The notes beneath the pieces are model-generated. The model had not been told where the DNA came from, searched no databases, and was given only the letters and a program-made list of their open reading frames with translations. This document shows, piece after piece, positions 20,286 to 29,976 of a stretch of DNA of 64,000 bases (its first letter is position 1; each line of letters opens with the position of its first letter). The stretch covers positions 38,897,381 through 38,961,380 of the forward strand of contig OY776131.1 in assembly GCA_963675135.1 (NCBI GenBank). Direction: 5' to 3'. Source of the stretch: Galeopsis tetrahit. Lineage: Eukaryota; Streptophyta; Magnoliopsida; Lamiales; Lamiaceae. Both the position numbers and the translations under genes were made by a program.

Positions 20286-20304
20286 GTCAAACCAATGGCA
20301 CTTC
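20199..20304. repeat. 20-bp direct repeat at the transposase deletion junction
   Basis: GTGTCAAACCAATGGCACTT occurs at about 20199 and 20285, 86 bp apart. The first copy is the natural DUF4216 coding sequence (FKCHWFDT on the minus strand). The second is fused to the N-terminal domain. Confidence 0.85.
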
Positions 20305-20499
20305 ATCAATGCTTTTAAATGATCTATTCTGACATTTCTTAGCATTACACGGACACCTAATACAATCCTCAGACATGTAATGTGGGTGTAGCTTTGCAAA
20401 TTCAACAAATGACACGAGTTTATCATAAAATTCAACATTCACATTTCCTAAAACGAGCCTGGGAGTACAATACATCCACCGACGATCCGGCAATTCCAT
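20287..20499 (-). pseudogene. CACTA transposase N-terminal Transpos_assoc-like domain
   Basis: The first ~65 residues match the transposase-associated domain that opens plant TNP2 proteins: a start near MELPDRRWMY, a middle LVSFVEFAKLHPHYMSED, and the zinc-binding-like CIRCPCNAKKCQN. The ATG at 20499 follows tttaacag, a plausible splice acceptor, so a 5' non-coding exon may lie upstream. Downstream the frame runs into CHWFDT, a motif belonging to DUF4216, showing that the ~500-residue catalytic region is missing. The product cannot be an active transposase. Confidence 0.78.
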
Positions 20500-20509
20500 C
20501 TGTTAAACA

Positions 20510-20670
20510 ATTTGACCAAATTAAAATTACACACTAAAAATTAAACACTAAAAGTAAAAACTATGTAGTAAAATTACACACTAAAAAATTAAACACCAAA
20601 TTAAAATTACACACTGAAAATTAAAATTACACACTAAAAATTAAACTATGTACACTTAATTAATAGAAAA
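20510..20670. repeat. Degenerate AT-rich tandem repeat
   Basis: The word aaaattacacactaaaaatta recurs four to five times with small changes. It lies upstream of the transposase ATG, possibly in a leader intron. Confidence 0.7.
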
Positions 20671-20769
20671 ACATACCTTAAATTTTCGCTCCAATCCAAA
20701 TTTTTCCCTTAACTTTTTGCTCCACTCCAAAATTTTCGCTTGTTTTGAGGTTCGGGAACAATTTTCAAT

Positions 20770-21000
20770 ACTACATGCCGACGGAAATGTCATTCCGTCG
20801 GTATATCGCGCGCCTAAATTCCGTCGGCATTGTCAATACAGACGGATAATTTCAGTCGGTAACACCGATTTCAAATGTATGTCAAATCAGTCAGATTACG
20901 TTGACCAAATTTCAATCGGTATTTACATTGCCGACGGAAATTATCCGTCGGCATTGAACATGTGTCTATACCGACGGAATCACTTTCCGTCGGTAAAAGA
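20770..21000. promoter_or_regulatory. CACTA subterminal-type repeat array between divergent genes
   Basis: About eight copies of TGCCGACGGAA, TTCCGTCGG or close variants lie in both orientations. The same word forms the array at the true right terminus (42080-42475), where such motifs in En/Spm-type elements bind the TNPA-like protein. Here the array sits between the transposase fragment (minus, starting 20499) and the GRF ORF (plus, starting 21099). A TATA-like tataaaaaaa follows at about 21004 for the plus-strand gene. It may be a bidirectional promoter or the worn end of a second CACTA copy. Confidence 0.7.
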
Positions 21001-21098
21001 CGCGTATAAAAAAAATAAAAATTACAGAAAAATATATACACACTCAAAACAACCTACTTCTTAACAAACATCAAAAAACAAAAAAAATACAGAAACTC

Positions 21099-21389
21099 AT
21101 GTCTTCATCTTCCACATTCATGAAAATTGTGGTATGCCATTGTGGAAAAGAAGCTCGTGTGTGCATTTCGAAGCAAGAAAAAAGCAGAGGTAGACTATTT
21201 TATACTTGCCCAGATTCACTAAGTGGTCTTGGATGCTCCTTTTTTGTTTGGGCCGATGAACACGAAATCCACGGACAAGGAACGTGTTCACACGGAATGT
21301 TTCCGGGCATGGTGAGGAGAATTGACTCACTTTTGCTTGAAAATCAAGAGCTCAACAACAAGCTGAATAATGCAAAAGTAGTTGGTTAA
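21099..21389 (+). CDS. GRF-type zinc-finger protein
   Basis: This 96-residue ORF begins MSSSSTFMKIVVCHCGKEAR and contains one GRF zinc finger (about residues 13-52) with CHCGK, GRLFYTCPDS and GCSFFVWAD, followed by a leucine-rich coiled-coil-like stretch. The frame stays open past the TAA at 21387-21389 to 21538 and would end in a hydrophobic helix (FLIMAIILCVLPYMFKFIGW), giving a tail-anchored product in an unmutated relative. Single GRF fingers with a C-terminal membrane helix form a plant family of unknown function, often carried by transposons. The ATG lies about 90 bp after a TATA-like sequence. Confidence 0.65.
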   Translation: MSSSSTFMKIVVCHCGKEARVCISKQEKSRGRLFYTCPDSLSGLGCSFFVWADEHEIHGQGTCSHGMFPGMVRRIDSLLLENQELNNKLNNAKVVG

Positions 21390-21538
21390 ATCTATAAGGA
21401 TTCATCTGACCACCTAACTTCAGAAGTAGAATTTCAAGCTGGACAAGTTCAAGAGCTAAAGAAGCAGAGGAACTTTCTTATCATGGCCATAATATTATGT
21501 GTTCTACCCTATATGTTCAAATTTATAGGCTGGATGTA
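21390..21538 (+). pseudogene. C-terminal continuation of the GRF protein: coiled coil and membrane helix
   Basis: In frame after the TAA, the sequence encodes about 49 further residues: a charged helical part (QVQELKKQRN) followed by roughly 19 hydrophobic residues and a stop at 21536-21538. The coherent ending suggests that the TAA is a recent nonsense mutation or that the short form is an alternative product. Confidence 0.5.
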
Positions 21539-22004
21539 ATCCTAAGTTTATGTCTCTAATATGTATTGCTAAATTTATGCCTCTAATATGTATTGCTAAG
21601 TTTATGTAATGCTAAGTGTATGCATGTAATGTAACCACAACAACAGCCTTTCTTCAAGGCAATTTTCAATGAAAATGTTGTTTATCTATCACATAGAGTC
21701 TCCCATCACATTCACATAAACACAAACATGAAAAAACAGAGTACATTCAAACATAAATGAAGATTCAATATAGATAACATCCAAAATCACACATAAAACA
21801 TAACTAAAATTAATATACACATTCTTAACACATAAAACACACATAACTAAAATTAAACAACTAATACTTAAACATAAAAGTAAATAGTTCAACAATAATG
21901 CAGATAAAAATAAATAGTTCTACGAGACATAAAAGTAAATAGTTCTACGAGACATAAAAATAAAATTGTTCAACACATAAAAAAAAAAAATTGTTCAAAG
22001 TCAC
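21539..22004. other. AT-rich non-coding stretch between convergent transposon genes
   Basis: The sequence holds repeated words such as taagtttatg and aaataaatagtt(ct)acgagacataaaa. It is probably the shared 3' region of the GRF ORF (plus) and the TNP1-like gene (minus). No gene is seen. Confidence 0.5.
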
Positions 22005-23937
22005 TCATGGACCAAAGATATACATATCAAGGCCATCATGGTCGCCAACGAACTGCTGAACCATGATGTCATCATCCTGCTGCATGGTCGGGACATAGAC
22101 TGAGGGATCTGAGGGGCCTGAGGGGGCTGGGGGAACAGACACGTTCACATTGGCCGTCGGTGGAGGAGCTTGCATGGTTCTCTGATAAACCTCCTCGATC
22201 CTCTCGTCCGACCACCCCATCTCTCGACCCATATTCACATGCATCACATGCAAGTAATGGTTGAATTGTGCCATCGTCACATCAGGAGTTGGGGTGGAAG
22301 ATACGGAACCCTGCGATGCCGTCTGGGACGGACCAGCGCCGGACCTGACATCAGCGCTCATACGACCAAGGCCCAGAACTCGTCCGCGGGTGGTGGGGGC
22401 AACTTCCAAATAAGCCCGGTCCACCTCCTCGACTATAGGGGCACTGCTGGTTCCGGCTTGAGTAGGGTCGACTTGAGTTCCGATCTCGGCCATCCTCCGG
22501 TGCATCTCCAACTACATAATTAATAATTTTAAATTAATAGAATAAATTATAAAAAAATGTATTTAATTAAACAATTTTATTACTTACGTGGAGGTTAGTT
22601 GTGCGCCCGTATGTGGATTGCTGTGTATCAGCATTAAACGGATGAGCAATGTTCATCCGGTCCAAGTGAGTGGGTACACGCCCCGTATCCCGTTCCAAAT
22701 AATTAAATTTATGTATTATACTCCCTCCGTCCCACAGGAATTTGCACACTTTCCATATATGGATGTCCCATACCAATTTGCACACTCCATAAAAGGAAAT
22801 ATCTTCACAACCCTCACCCTTAAAATATGCTCATATTTACCCATATGCCATTACTTTTCCACACTCAATCTAATTTTTACTTTACTTTATTCCAAAAAGT
22901 TTACAAAACTACCCCTCAAAACATCAATCATTACACCTTTTCTTACACATTTCTTAAAATGTGTGCCGGTCAAAGGGTGCAAGTTCCTCCGGGACGGAGG
23001 GAGTATATATTAAATATATAATTAAATTTATTGAAATTAATTAAAAAATTAATAAACACTTACAATGACCATCGACTGCTCAAGGATGGACCGGGCTCCA
23101 GTCCGATGCCTGGACATCCCACCCCCAACGTCGGATCTCCGGTTGGCCTTAGCAATCTCACACTTCCTGATGTACGCAGGATCCAGCCACTCCCTCGTCA
23201 ATGAATCCCACAACACAACATCATTATCATCCTTACCCAAGCTCTGCGTCGTCCCATCGCTCCGCCATGCCATTCTCCATTCGTACATTAAATCCTTATA
23301 CCGCTCTTGCGCCGATTTACTGAAATACTTGAACATAGCCTGGTCTGAGTACATATTCCGATCCCAAGTGGCTTGTTTCTGCACATATAATAAATTGTTT
23401 ATTATTGAACAAATTAACAAACATTAATTAAATAATTAAGTAATTAATTACTGCCTGAAATTCCTCGAAGTACGCCAACTTTTTTTGTTTTGGGACCTTC
23501 GACCAGGTAATTGCACCCGCAGAGATCGGTAAAGAGCCAAAAGCAATCGTGCATGCCCTGGAGACCTCGTTACCAGGTAACAATCTGTGACATTAATTAA
23601 CAAACAAAACACATTATAAATTAAAACGAATGCGAAATTAATTAATTATTAATTATTAAACAATAAAAGTATTTAATTACTTACACTCCTCCACTTGTAA
23701 CCCAAACGCGCTCCCGGCCATCCCGAGCAGGAACAGCAGGATGGTCCCGGACAGACGAATGAGACGACGGCTGATCAGGCGACGGGTGTGGAATGAATGG
23801 CGGAGGCGACGATAATGGTGTTCGTGGCAGTATAGGCGCCGGCACCTCGGGTCTAAGTTTGGATCGACTCTTCCTTGATCGGCTACGTGACCCGGAGGCC
23901 CCGAGCCACCAGAGGCACCAGCACCATTTCCAGTCAT
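22005..23937 (-). pseudogene. CACTA TNP1/Transposase_24-like gene, multi-exon
   Basis: Several exons are visible on the minus strand: a Pro/Arg-rich 5' exon (about 23677-23937, apparently frameshifted), 23452-23584 (ends before a GTAATT donor), 23064-23378 (acceptor TGTGCAG, donor GTAAGT), 22588 to about 22716 (donor GTAAGT) and 22005-22511 (acceptor ATGTAG). The third exon encodes the signature of Ptta/En/Spm Transposase_24 proteins: WDSLTREWLDPAYIRKCEIA, KANRRSD, then GARSILEQ. The next exon has DTGRVPTHLD and the last RGRVLGLGRMSADV, both expected for the family. In En/Spm such proteins bind the subterminal repeats. A Stowaway MITE occupies the intron before exon 4. Expression is uncertain. 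Confidence 0.75.
22721..23003. mobile_element. Stowaway (Tc1/Mariner) MITE, 283 bp
   Basis: It begins CTCCCTCCGTCCC, ends GGGACGGAGGGAG and is flanked by TA on each side (22719-22720, 23004-23005). These are the classic Stowaway inverted repeats and target. It lies in an intron of the TNP1-like gene, so ORFs across it are fortuitous. Confidence 0.95.
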
Positions 23938-24854
23938 CTGTTTAATTTAAACATTTAAATTAATAAATTATATATATAATTCTAATTAATTAATAATAAA
24001 TTTCTTAATTTAATAAAAAACAATAATCTAATAAATTAAAATTTAATCCCTAAATAATAACCTATTTTAATCAATAATAACCTATTTTAATAAATAATTT
24101 TTTATTCAATCAACAATACCTAATTTAATCAATAATAACCTATTTTAATAAATAATTTCCCATTTTATTCAACAATAACTAATTTCCTATTTTATTCCAC
24201 AATAACTAATTTATTCAATAATTTTCAATTTTAATTAACAATTTTCTATTTTAATTAACAATCTATAACCTAATAAATTTAGTAACAATTTTTTCTAACT
24301 TTAAAATAACAATTTTCTAATATAATTAACAAAGCCCCTAATTTAATCAATAATTTCATAATTAGTAAATCAACAATATTAATCTAGCTAATTATAACGT
24401 ACAATATCATAATTTAATTATGTAATTAACTCCACTCCAACGTATATGCAAATTAAACAATAATATCAACTATATATATAACATCAATTATGCAAAACAT
24501 GCAATATCGATCTTAACAAATCACATCAATTTATTATAAATAACTATATACATCAACTAGCTATATATAGGCAATTATCCACTTACAATATCAACTAATT
24601 AATTAGATATATCAACTACATACATTCAAAATAATTAACTATATACATCAACTACAAACAATTTCATATTAATCTATATAACAAATTAAATTAACACATG
24701 CAATTTAATTCATAATTATAGGCAATACAATATAACTTAAAAATTAATTACTACCAAATTAAGAAAGCGTACCGTATAGATTTTCTAATCGAGTCGAGAG
24801 ATCACCTCGGCAGAGCCTCTTCTTCGCGCGATGAAGACGGGAGATAGAAACAGG
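23938..24854. other. AT-rich non-coding region 5' of the TNP1-like gene
   Basis: The stretch is dominated by repeated taatttaatcaataataacctatttta-like words at 24050-24330. On the minus strand it would be the 5' leader intron of the TNP1-like gene. The pyrimidine-rich (minus) segment at 24790-24855 continues across the copia array at 41984-42050. Confidence 0.5.
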
Positions 24855-24859
24855 GAGGA
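24855..24859. repeat. Target-site duplication GAGGA, left copy
   Basis: GAGGA precedes the first LTR and recurs only after the fourth LTR, at 41984-41988. Confidence 0.92.
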
Positions 24860-26632
24860 TGTTAGGGTTATACTGGCAAGTATGCTTTTAGTGCTACTTA
24901 TGTATACAAACTGATTTTTGCACTTATTAATGAGAATAAATTTTTGTCACTGGTTGCTTTAAATATAATGAATGGTAATTATTTATTGCGTAAACGTTCA
25001 GATGTACTTTACATTGTAGACAATGTGGTGTGTAGAAGATCACAGAAGATCACATTGTCAGTTCCTTGTATATAAGTACAATTGATTCACAACTTAGATG
25101 GAATTGAACAATCCATTGGTAGAAGTTGAGGTGTAAGGCTCAGATTGGTTTGTCTTGACCAAGAGATTACACTAGTGCATTTTGATGTGCTGAATAGGAC
25201 CTACAGAGAGGTAATTCTTCTAGACTGGCTTAAGGAATGAAGAATTAGACCTCAGTGGTTGTTGATTTCTTAATCTCTGACACTTAAATGGAATTGTCTG
25301 TAGTTAAGAAGTATTGCTTTGATTTATTATGGGTAAAGAATCAATGTGATTCAATACTTTATATTTTGGGCAATATTATTAATTATAGGACAGATTACCA
25401 AAATTAATACAGAGAATCGTGTCTTGGAGTGTCAAGTTGATTATGTCCCCTTGGTGGGCTCAGAAGGTTTATCATATCAAATCTGATCAGTGGAATTTAT
25501 TTCCGGTATGATAATAATGTTGAGTTGTCCTTACTCTAAGGAATAAAAGATATTAATTAATTAAAGCATTCAGTAGCTTAAATTAATTGATGGACATTGA
25601 ATCTTAAACACGGGAAATAATAACCGGGAGCCATATTTCGTAATATGGGTTAGGATGGATAGTGCAATATTAATTCTATAGTGGAATGAATTAATATTAA
25701 TGAGCTGGAAAAATATTGTGGCTCAATATTGATTTCTGGGCCCATTGGGAGGTCCAATCCTAATTCTCCTAAAGGCCCCTCAAGTAACCCAATAAAAGTC
25801 CATTAACTAAGGTAATTAAAAAGATAAGAATTAATCTTGTTGCAAGAAAGAGAGGAAAGTAGCGCTTATTTTGGGGAGAGAATATTATGGAGAAAGATAT
25901 GGAAATAATATAATATCTCTTGGAGAATAAAATATTTCTAGATCTCCTATATTTTCTAATAAATAAATTGACTATTCTCTCTCTTACAAATAGAGGAAAA
26001 ATAGCTTGTTTAAGCGTTGACAAAGAAATCGGTTTTCTCTACAAAAGAAAAAAGAGAGATCTGTAATTTTCGAAATTACAGTGTGTGCAATAAGAGAAAA
26101 TTAATTCTTCCTTGAGAGTTATTAGTTCGTGAGATCTCCCACCGGATCAACGGGCTAGGACTTAGGGAATACTCGAGAAGGCAATTGGGTTGAAGTTGTT
26201 ATTCTTCTCAACGGTATCTCTCCGATTCAAAGGTAAACACGTAATCCCTTAGTTCCGCATGTTTAGGGATTTAATTATTTACCGTACATTCATTACATGA
26301 ATTAGTTGATTTAATTTGTTTAAATTATGAAATTAGATTTATGATAATTCATATTTAAATTACGTCTCAAATAGATCCTGCTAATTTTAAAGGTGTCTCA
26401 AAGGATTCCCGGGAGTCTCGAAAGATGCCTAGGGCATCTCAAAAGATTCCCGGGAGTCTCAAAGGATCCCTAGCGTGACGGTCAATAATAATCCACAAGT
26501 GCCAATAATTCCCCACAAAGGAGATGGGGAATGTGGTCCCATAATAATTTCCCACAAAGGAGTTGGGGACTACAAGAATTGGAGACCACATTGTTGGGGG
26601 ACTATTATTGGGTATTGGGATTATTCCCAACA
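24860..26632 (+). repeat. LTR 1 of the copia array
   Basis: This LTR is 1773 bp, starting TGTTAGGGTTATACTGG and ending ATTATTCCCAACA. Small ORFs within it are non-coding shadows. A run of tctcaaa-g-gattcccgggag words near its 3' end forms short repeats. Confidence 0.95.
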
Positions 26633-28473
26633 GATGGTATCAGAGCCAAGCTAATAACAAGGAAAAGATACCAATTGAGGGAGGTGTCAAGAAAAAGACC
26701 ACTAAAGGAAAGTGCTTTAGTTGCGGTCTGAAAGGACATTGGAAGTCAGCCTGTACCAAGCCTAAGAAGGCTGGTAAGCAAGGTAATTCTCACGCACTAG
26801 TAATTGAAACTTGTTTAGCGGTGTATTCTTCCCATTCGTGGATGGTGGATACGGGAGCCACTGATCATATTTGTTTCGATTTTCAGGGGTTCAAGCTAAC
26901 CCGACAACTTAGTGGGAGTGAGATCATCATCACCATGGGCAATGCTACGAAAGTGGCGGCTTTTGCAGTGGGAGATGTGCAACTATCTTTTAGTGATAGA
27001 ATTTTAGTTTTAAAAGACGTTCTTTATGTTCCGAGTTTTAGAAAGAATTTGATTTCAGTTTCTAAACTAATTTTGGATGGATATTCAGTTTCTTTTAATA
27101 AGAATGTCGTTATTTGTCGTGATGACGAGATTATCTGTTCGGGAGCATTGGTGAATAATCTTTATACTATTAATTGTGCACATTCCACACAAAATGAATC
27201 GCATAACACATCGACTATTTCTAAGAAAAGAAAGCATTCTTCAGACATGAACGAAACACTTTTGTGGCATCTTAGACTTGGTCATATTAATCTAAGAAGG
27301 ATTCAAAGGTTGGTGAACGACGGCTTGTTGGAATCACTCCAGGTTGAGCCGTTTCCAACATGTGAATCATGTTTAGAGGGTAAAACGACCAAAAGAGCCT
27401 TTGGGGCAAAGGGGAATAGAGCTAGTGAAGTGTTAGAACTCGTTCATACTGATGTATGTGGACCAATGTCAATTCAAGCAAAGGGAGGTTTTGAGTATTT
27501 CGTTACTTTTATCGATGATTACTCAAGATATGGATACATCTATCTAATGCGGCATAAGTCTGAGACCTTTGATAAATTCAAAGAGTTTAAGGCTGAAGCA
27601 GAAAAGCATAGGGAAAAGAGTATCAAGTTTCTACGATCAGATCGTGGAGGCGAATACCTCAGCAATGAATTTTTGGGCTACTTATCAGGCGAAGGGATTG
27701 TATCCCAATTAACTGCACCCGGAACCCCTCAACAAAATGGGGTTGCAGAGCGAAGAAATCGAACTCTTTTAGAGATGGTCAGATCTATGATGAGTTATTC
27801 AGATTTACCTAAGTCGTTTTGGGGTCATGCCTTGGAAACAGCGACTTACATTCTGAATTTGGTACCTTCCAAATCAGTTCCTAAAACCCCTACAGAATTG
27901 TGGAGCGGGCGAAAGCCTAGTCTAAGACACATAAGAATTTGGGGGTGTCCTGCATACGTGTTGGACAAGGAAGCTGGAAAGTTAGATCCTCGTTCAGAAT
28001 TAAGGCTGTTTGTAGGATATCCTAGAGGAACGAAAGGGGGTTTATTCTATAGTTCAAAGGATCAGCGAATTGTGATAAGCACACATTCTAGATTTATGGA
28101 AGAAAACTATATGAGTAATAGAAAGCCCAAGAGTGAGATTACCTTAAATGAACTAAGAGGGCCAACTCCTATACCAAGTGTACAAGTAGATGTACCAAGC
28201 GATACACAAACACAACCGGAACCTCGTCGTAGTGGGAGGGTTGTGAGACAACCTGAGCGATTCATGTTCGTGGGAGAGTCTTCGGACTTGGTCCCCGGAG
28301 AGGATGAATATGACCCCTGGACGTACGATGAGGCAATCCAAGACAAGGATGCAGATTCTTGGCAAACTGCAATGGAAGCAGAAATGGGGTCTATGGATCA
28401 TAACAAAGTGTGGGAGCTTGTGGAACCACCCAAAGGTGTAAAATCTATTGGATGCAAGTGGGTCTACAAGTGA
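26563..28473 (+). CDS. Gag zinc knuckle-protease-integrase polyprotein, unit 1
   Basis: The frame holds, in order, a CCHC knuckle CFSCGLKGHWKSAC (about residues 51-64), a protease with WMVDTGATDH (about 93), an integrase HHCC region (HLRLGHINL, CESCLEGK), the catalytic acidic residues in HTDVCGPM, RSDRGGEY and GVAERRNRTLLE, and the GKLDPRSELRLFVGYPRG block. It ends at TGA where copia proteins continue directly into RT. The nominal ATG lies inside the LTR, upstream of the primer site, so it is not a normal start; the native gag start has been deleted. Without capsid this copy could move only with a helper. Confidence 0.85.
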   Translation: MGTTRIGDHIVGGLLLGIGIIPNRWYQSQANNKEKIPIEGGVKKKTTKGKCFSCGLKGHWKSACTKPKKAGKQGNSHALVIETCLAVYSSHSWMVDTGATDHICFDFQGFKLTRQLSGSEIIITMGNATKVAAFAVGDVQLSFSDRILVLKDVLYVPSFRKNLISVSKLILDGYSVSFNKNVVICRDDEIICSGALVNNLYTINCAHSTQNESHNTSTISKKRKHSSDMNETLLWHLRLGHINLRRIQRLVNDGLLESLQVEPFPTCESCLEGKTTKRAFGAKGNRASEVLELVHTDVCGPMSIQAKGGFEYFVTFIDDYSRYGYIYLMRHKSETFDKFKEFKAEAEKHREKSIKFLRSDRGGEYLSNEFLGYLSGEGIVSQLTAPGTPQQNGVAERRNRTLLEMVRSMMSYSDLPKSFWGHALETATYILNLVPSKSVPKTPTELWSGRKPSLRHIRIWGCPAYVLDKEAGKLDPRSELRLFVGYPRGTKGGLFYSSKDQRIVISTHSRFMEENYMSNRKPKSEITLNELRGPTPIPSVQVDVPSDTQTQPEPRRSGRVVRQPERFMFVGESSDLVPGEDEYDPWTYDEAIQDKDADSWQTAMEAEMGSMDHNKVWELVEPPKGVKSIGCKWVYK

Positions 28474-28518
28474 AAAAGAGGATCAGATGGGAAGGTTGAA
28501 ACCTTCAAAGCTAGACTA

Positions 28519-29403
28519 GTGGCAAAAGGATATACTCAGAAAGAGGGAATCGATTATGAGGAGACCTTTTCGCCTGTAGCTGTGCTTAAGTCTATCCGTA
28601 TTCTCTTGTCGATTGCAGCTCACCTAGACTTTGAGATCTGGCAAATGGATGTCAAGACAGCTTTCCTAAATGGAAGTCTTGAACAAGAAATCTACATGCG
28701 CCAACCTGAAGGCTTCATTGAAAAAGGCCAAGAGAATCTTGTATGCAAGCTTAAAAGGTCAATATATGGACTTAAGCAAGCATCGCGAGCTTGGAATCAG
28801 TGTTTTGATCAGGTGATACAATCCTATGGATTTGATCAAAATGAGTTTGAGAGTTGTGTCTATAAGAAGTGTATCGGAACTGCCTTGGTATTCTTAGTAT
28901 TATACGTAGACGACATTCTGCTTATTGGAAACAATAAAAAGGTGTTGACAGACGTGAGGGTATGGTTGTCAAAACAGTTTGATATGAAGGATTTAGGAGA
29001 AGCTGGTCACATCCTTGGGATTAAGATTACTCGAGATCGCCAGAAAAGGATGATATGCTTATCCCAAACCTCATACATAGACACTATTTTGAAACGATTC
29101 AGCATGCAAAATTCCAAGAAAGGATTTGTTCCTTTCAGACATGGAATTCATCTATCTAAAGAGATGTGTCCTAAGACACAAAAGGAGATGGATGAGATGA
29201 GAAACATTCCATATGCATCGGCAGTTGGAAGCCTCATGTATGCAATGCTGTGCACGAGACCGGATATTTGTTTTGCTGTAGGCATGGTAGCAAGATATCA
29301 AAGTAACCCAGGGAAAGAACATTGGACTGCAGTTAAAAACATTCTCAAGTATCTAAAAAGAACTCGAGATAGAATGTTGGTTTATCAGTCAGACAGTCTA
29401 TAG
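28519..29403 (+). CDS. Reverse transcriptase part, unit 1
   Basis: It is in frame with the previous ORF after the TGA at 28471-28473; the 15 codons between them are open. It has the copia RT blocks ARLVAKGYTQKEGIDYEETF (partly upstream of the Met), MDVKTAFLNGSL, YGLKQASRAW and the catalytic YVDDILLIG (about residue 128), ending in the connection region before RNase H. A TAG at 29401-29403 stops the frame, which resumes four bases later. Both stops recur in the two other units. Confidence 0.88.
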   Translation: MAKGYTQKEGIDYEETFSPVAVLKSIRILLSIAAHLDFEIWQMDVKTAFLNGSLEQEIYMRQPEGFIEKGQENLVCKLKRSIYGLKQASRAWNQCFDQVIQSYGFDQNEFESCVYKKCIGTALVFLVLYVDDILLIGNNKKVLTDVRVWLSKQFDMKDLGEAGHILGIKITRDRQKRMICLSQTSYIDTILKRFSMQNSKKGFVPFRHGIHLSKEMCPKTQKEMDEMRNIPYASAVGSLMYAMLCTRPDICFAVGMVARYQSNPGKEHWTAVKNILKYLKRTRDRMLVYQSDSL

Positions 29404-29406
29404 CCT

Positions 29407-29889
29407 GTGGGTTATACGGACTCAGATTTCCAATCAGACATGGATTCTAGAAAATCTACCTCGGGTAGTGTGTTTTGTTTGGGGGGTGGAGCCATGACAT
29501 GGAGAAGTGTGAAGCAGAAATGCATCGCTGATTCTACCATGGAAGCCGAATATGTAGCTGCTTGTGAAGCAGCGAAAGAGGCGGTTTGGCTTAAGAACTT
29601 CTTAGTGGACTTGGATGTGATTCCGAATTTGCCCAGCACTATCACTATTTATTGCGATAATGCTGGAGCAGTTGCAAATTCAAGGGAACCAAGAGCTCAC
29701 AAGGCAAGCAAACACATTGAAAGGAAATACCATCTTATACGAGAAATCGTTAAGAGAGGAGATATAGTGGTGGCAAAGATCGCATCGGAAGACAACCTAG
29801 CTGATCCCTTCACAAAGGGTCTGCCTCAGAGTACATTCGAGAGACATGTGGAAGGAATGGGGGTCAAGTGCGTAGCCAAGCTGCTTTGA
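29407..29889 (+). CDS. RNase H part, unit 1
   Basis: This 160-residue frame carries GYTDSDFQSDMDSRKSTSG, ADSTMEAEYVAACEAAKEAV, YCDNAGAVANSREP and HIERKYHLIREIV, then ADPFTKGLP. These are the full set of Ty1/copia RNase H blocks with their acidic residues. It continues the RT frame after one stop codon. Confidence 0.9.
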   Translation: MGYTDSDFQSDMDSRKSTSGSVFCLGGGAMTWRSVKQKCIADSTMEAEYVAACEAAKEAVWLKNFLVDLDVIPNLPSTITIYCDNAGAVANSREPRAHKASKHIERKYHLIREIVKRGDIVVAKIASEDNLADPFTKGLPQSTFERHVEGMGVKCVAKLL

Positions 29890-29976
29890 GTATAAGTGGG
29901 AGAATTTATTAGGACATGTAGAACATGGACGTGCTGTAGTATACTTAAAAGCAGACTTTGAGTATAAGTGGGAGAT

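Larger units (their letters stand above)
26633..29976 (+). mobile_element. Copia internal region, unit 1
   Basis: This 3344-bp region runs from a primer site TGGTATCAGAGCC (26635-26647), complementary to initiator tRNA-Met, to a polypurine tract agtgggaga just before LTR 2. The primer site is only ~65 bp from the zinc-knuckle codons, so nearly all of gag is deleted. A tail segment with gagtataagtgggaga occurs twice (near 29889 and 29960). Confidence 0.93.

Noticed and set aside
22588..23013. Plus-strand 141-residue ORF
   Set aside because: It spans a Stowaway MITE and is antisense to splice-bounded exons of the TNP1-like gene.
25769..26023. Minus-strand 84-residue ORF repeated in each LTR
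   Set aside because: It lies wholly in the LTR, is repeated only because the LTR is, and shows no family motif.
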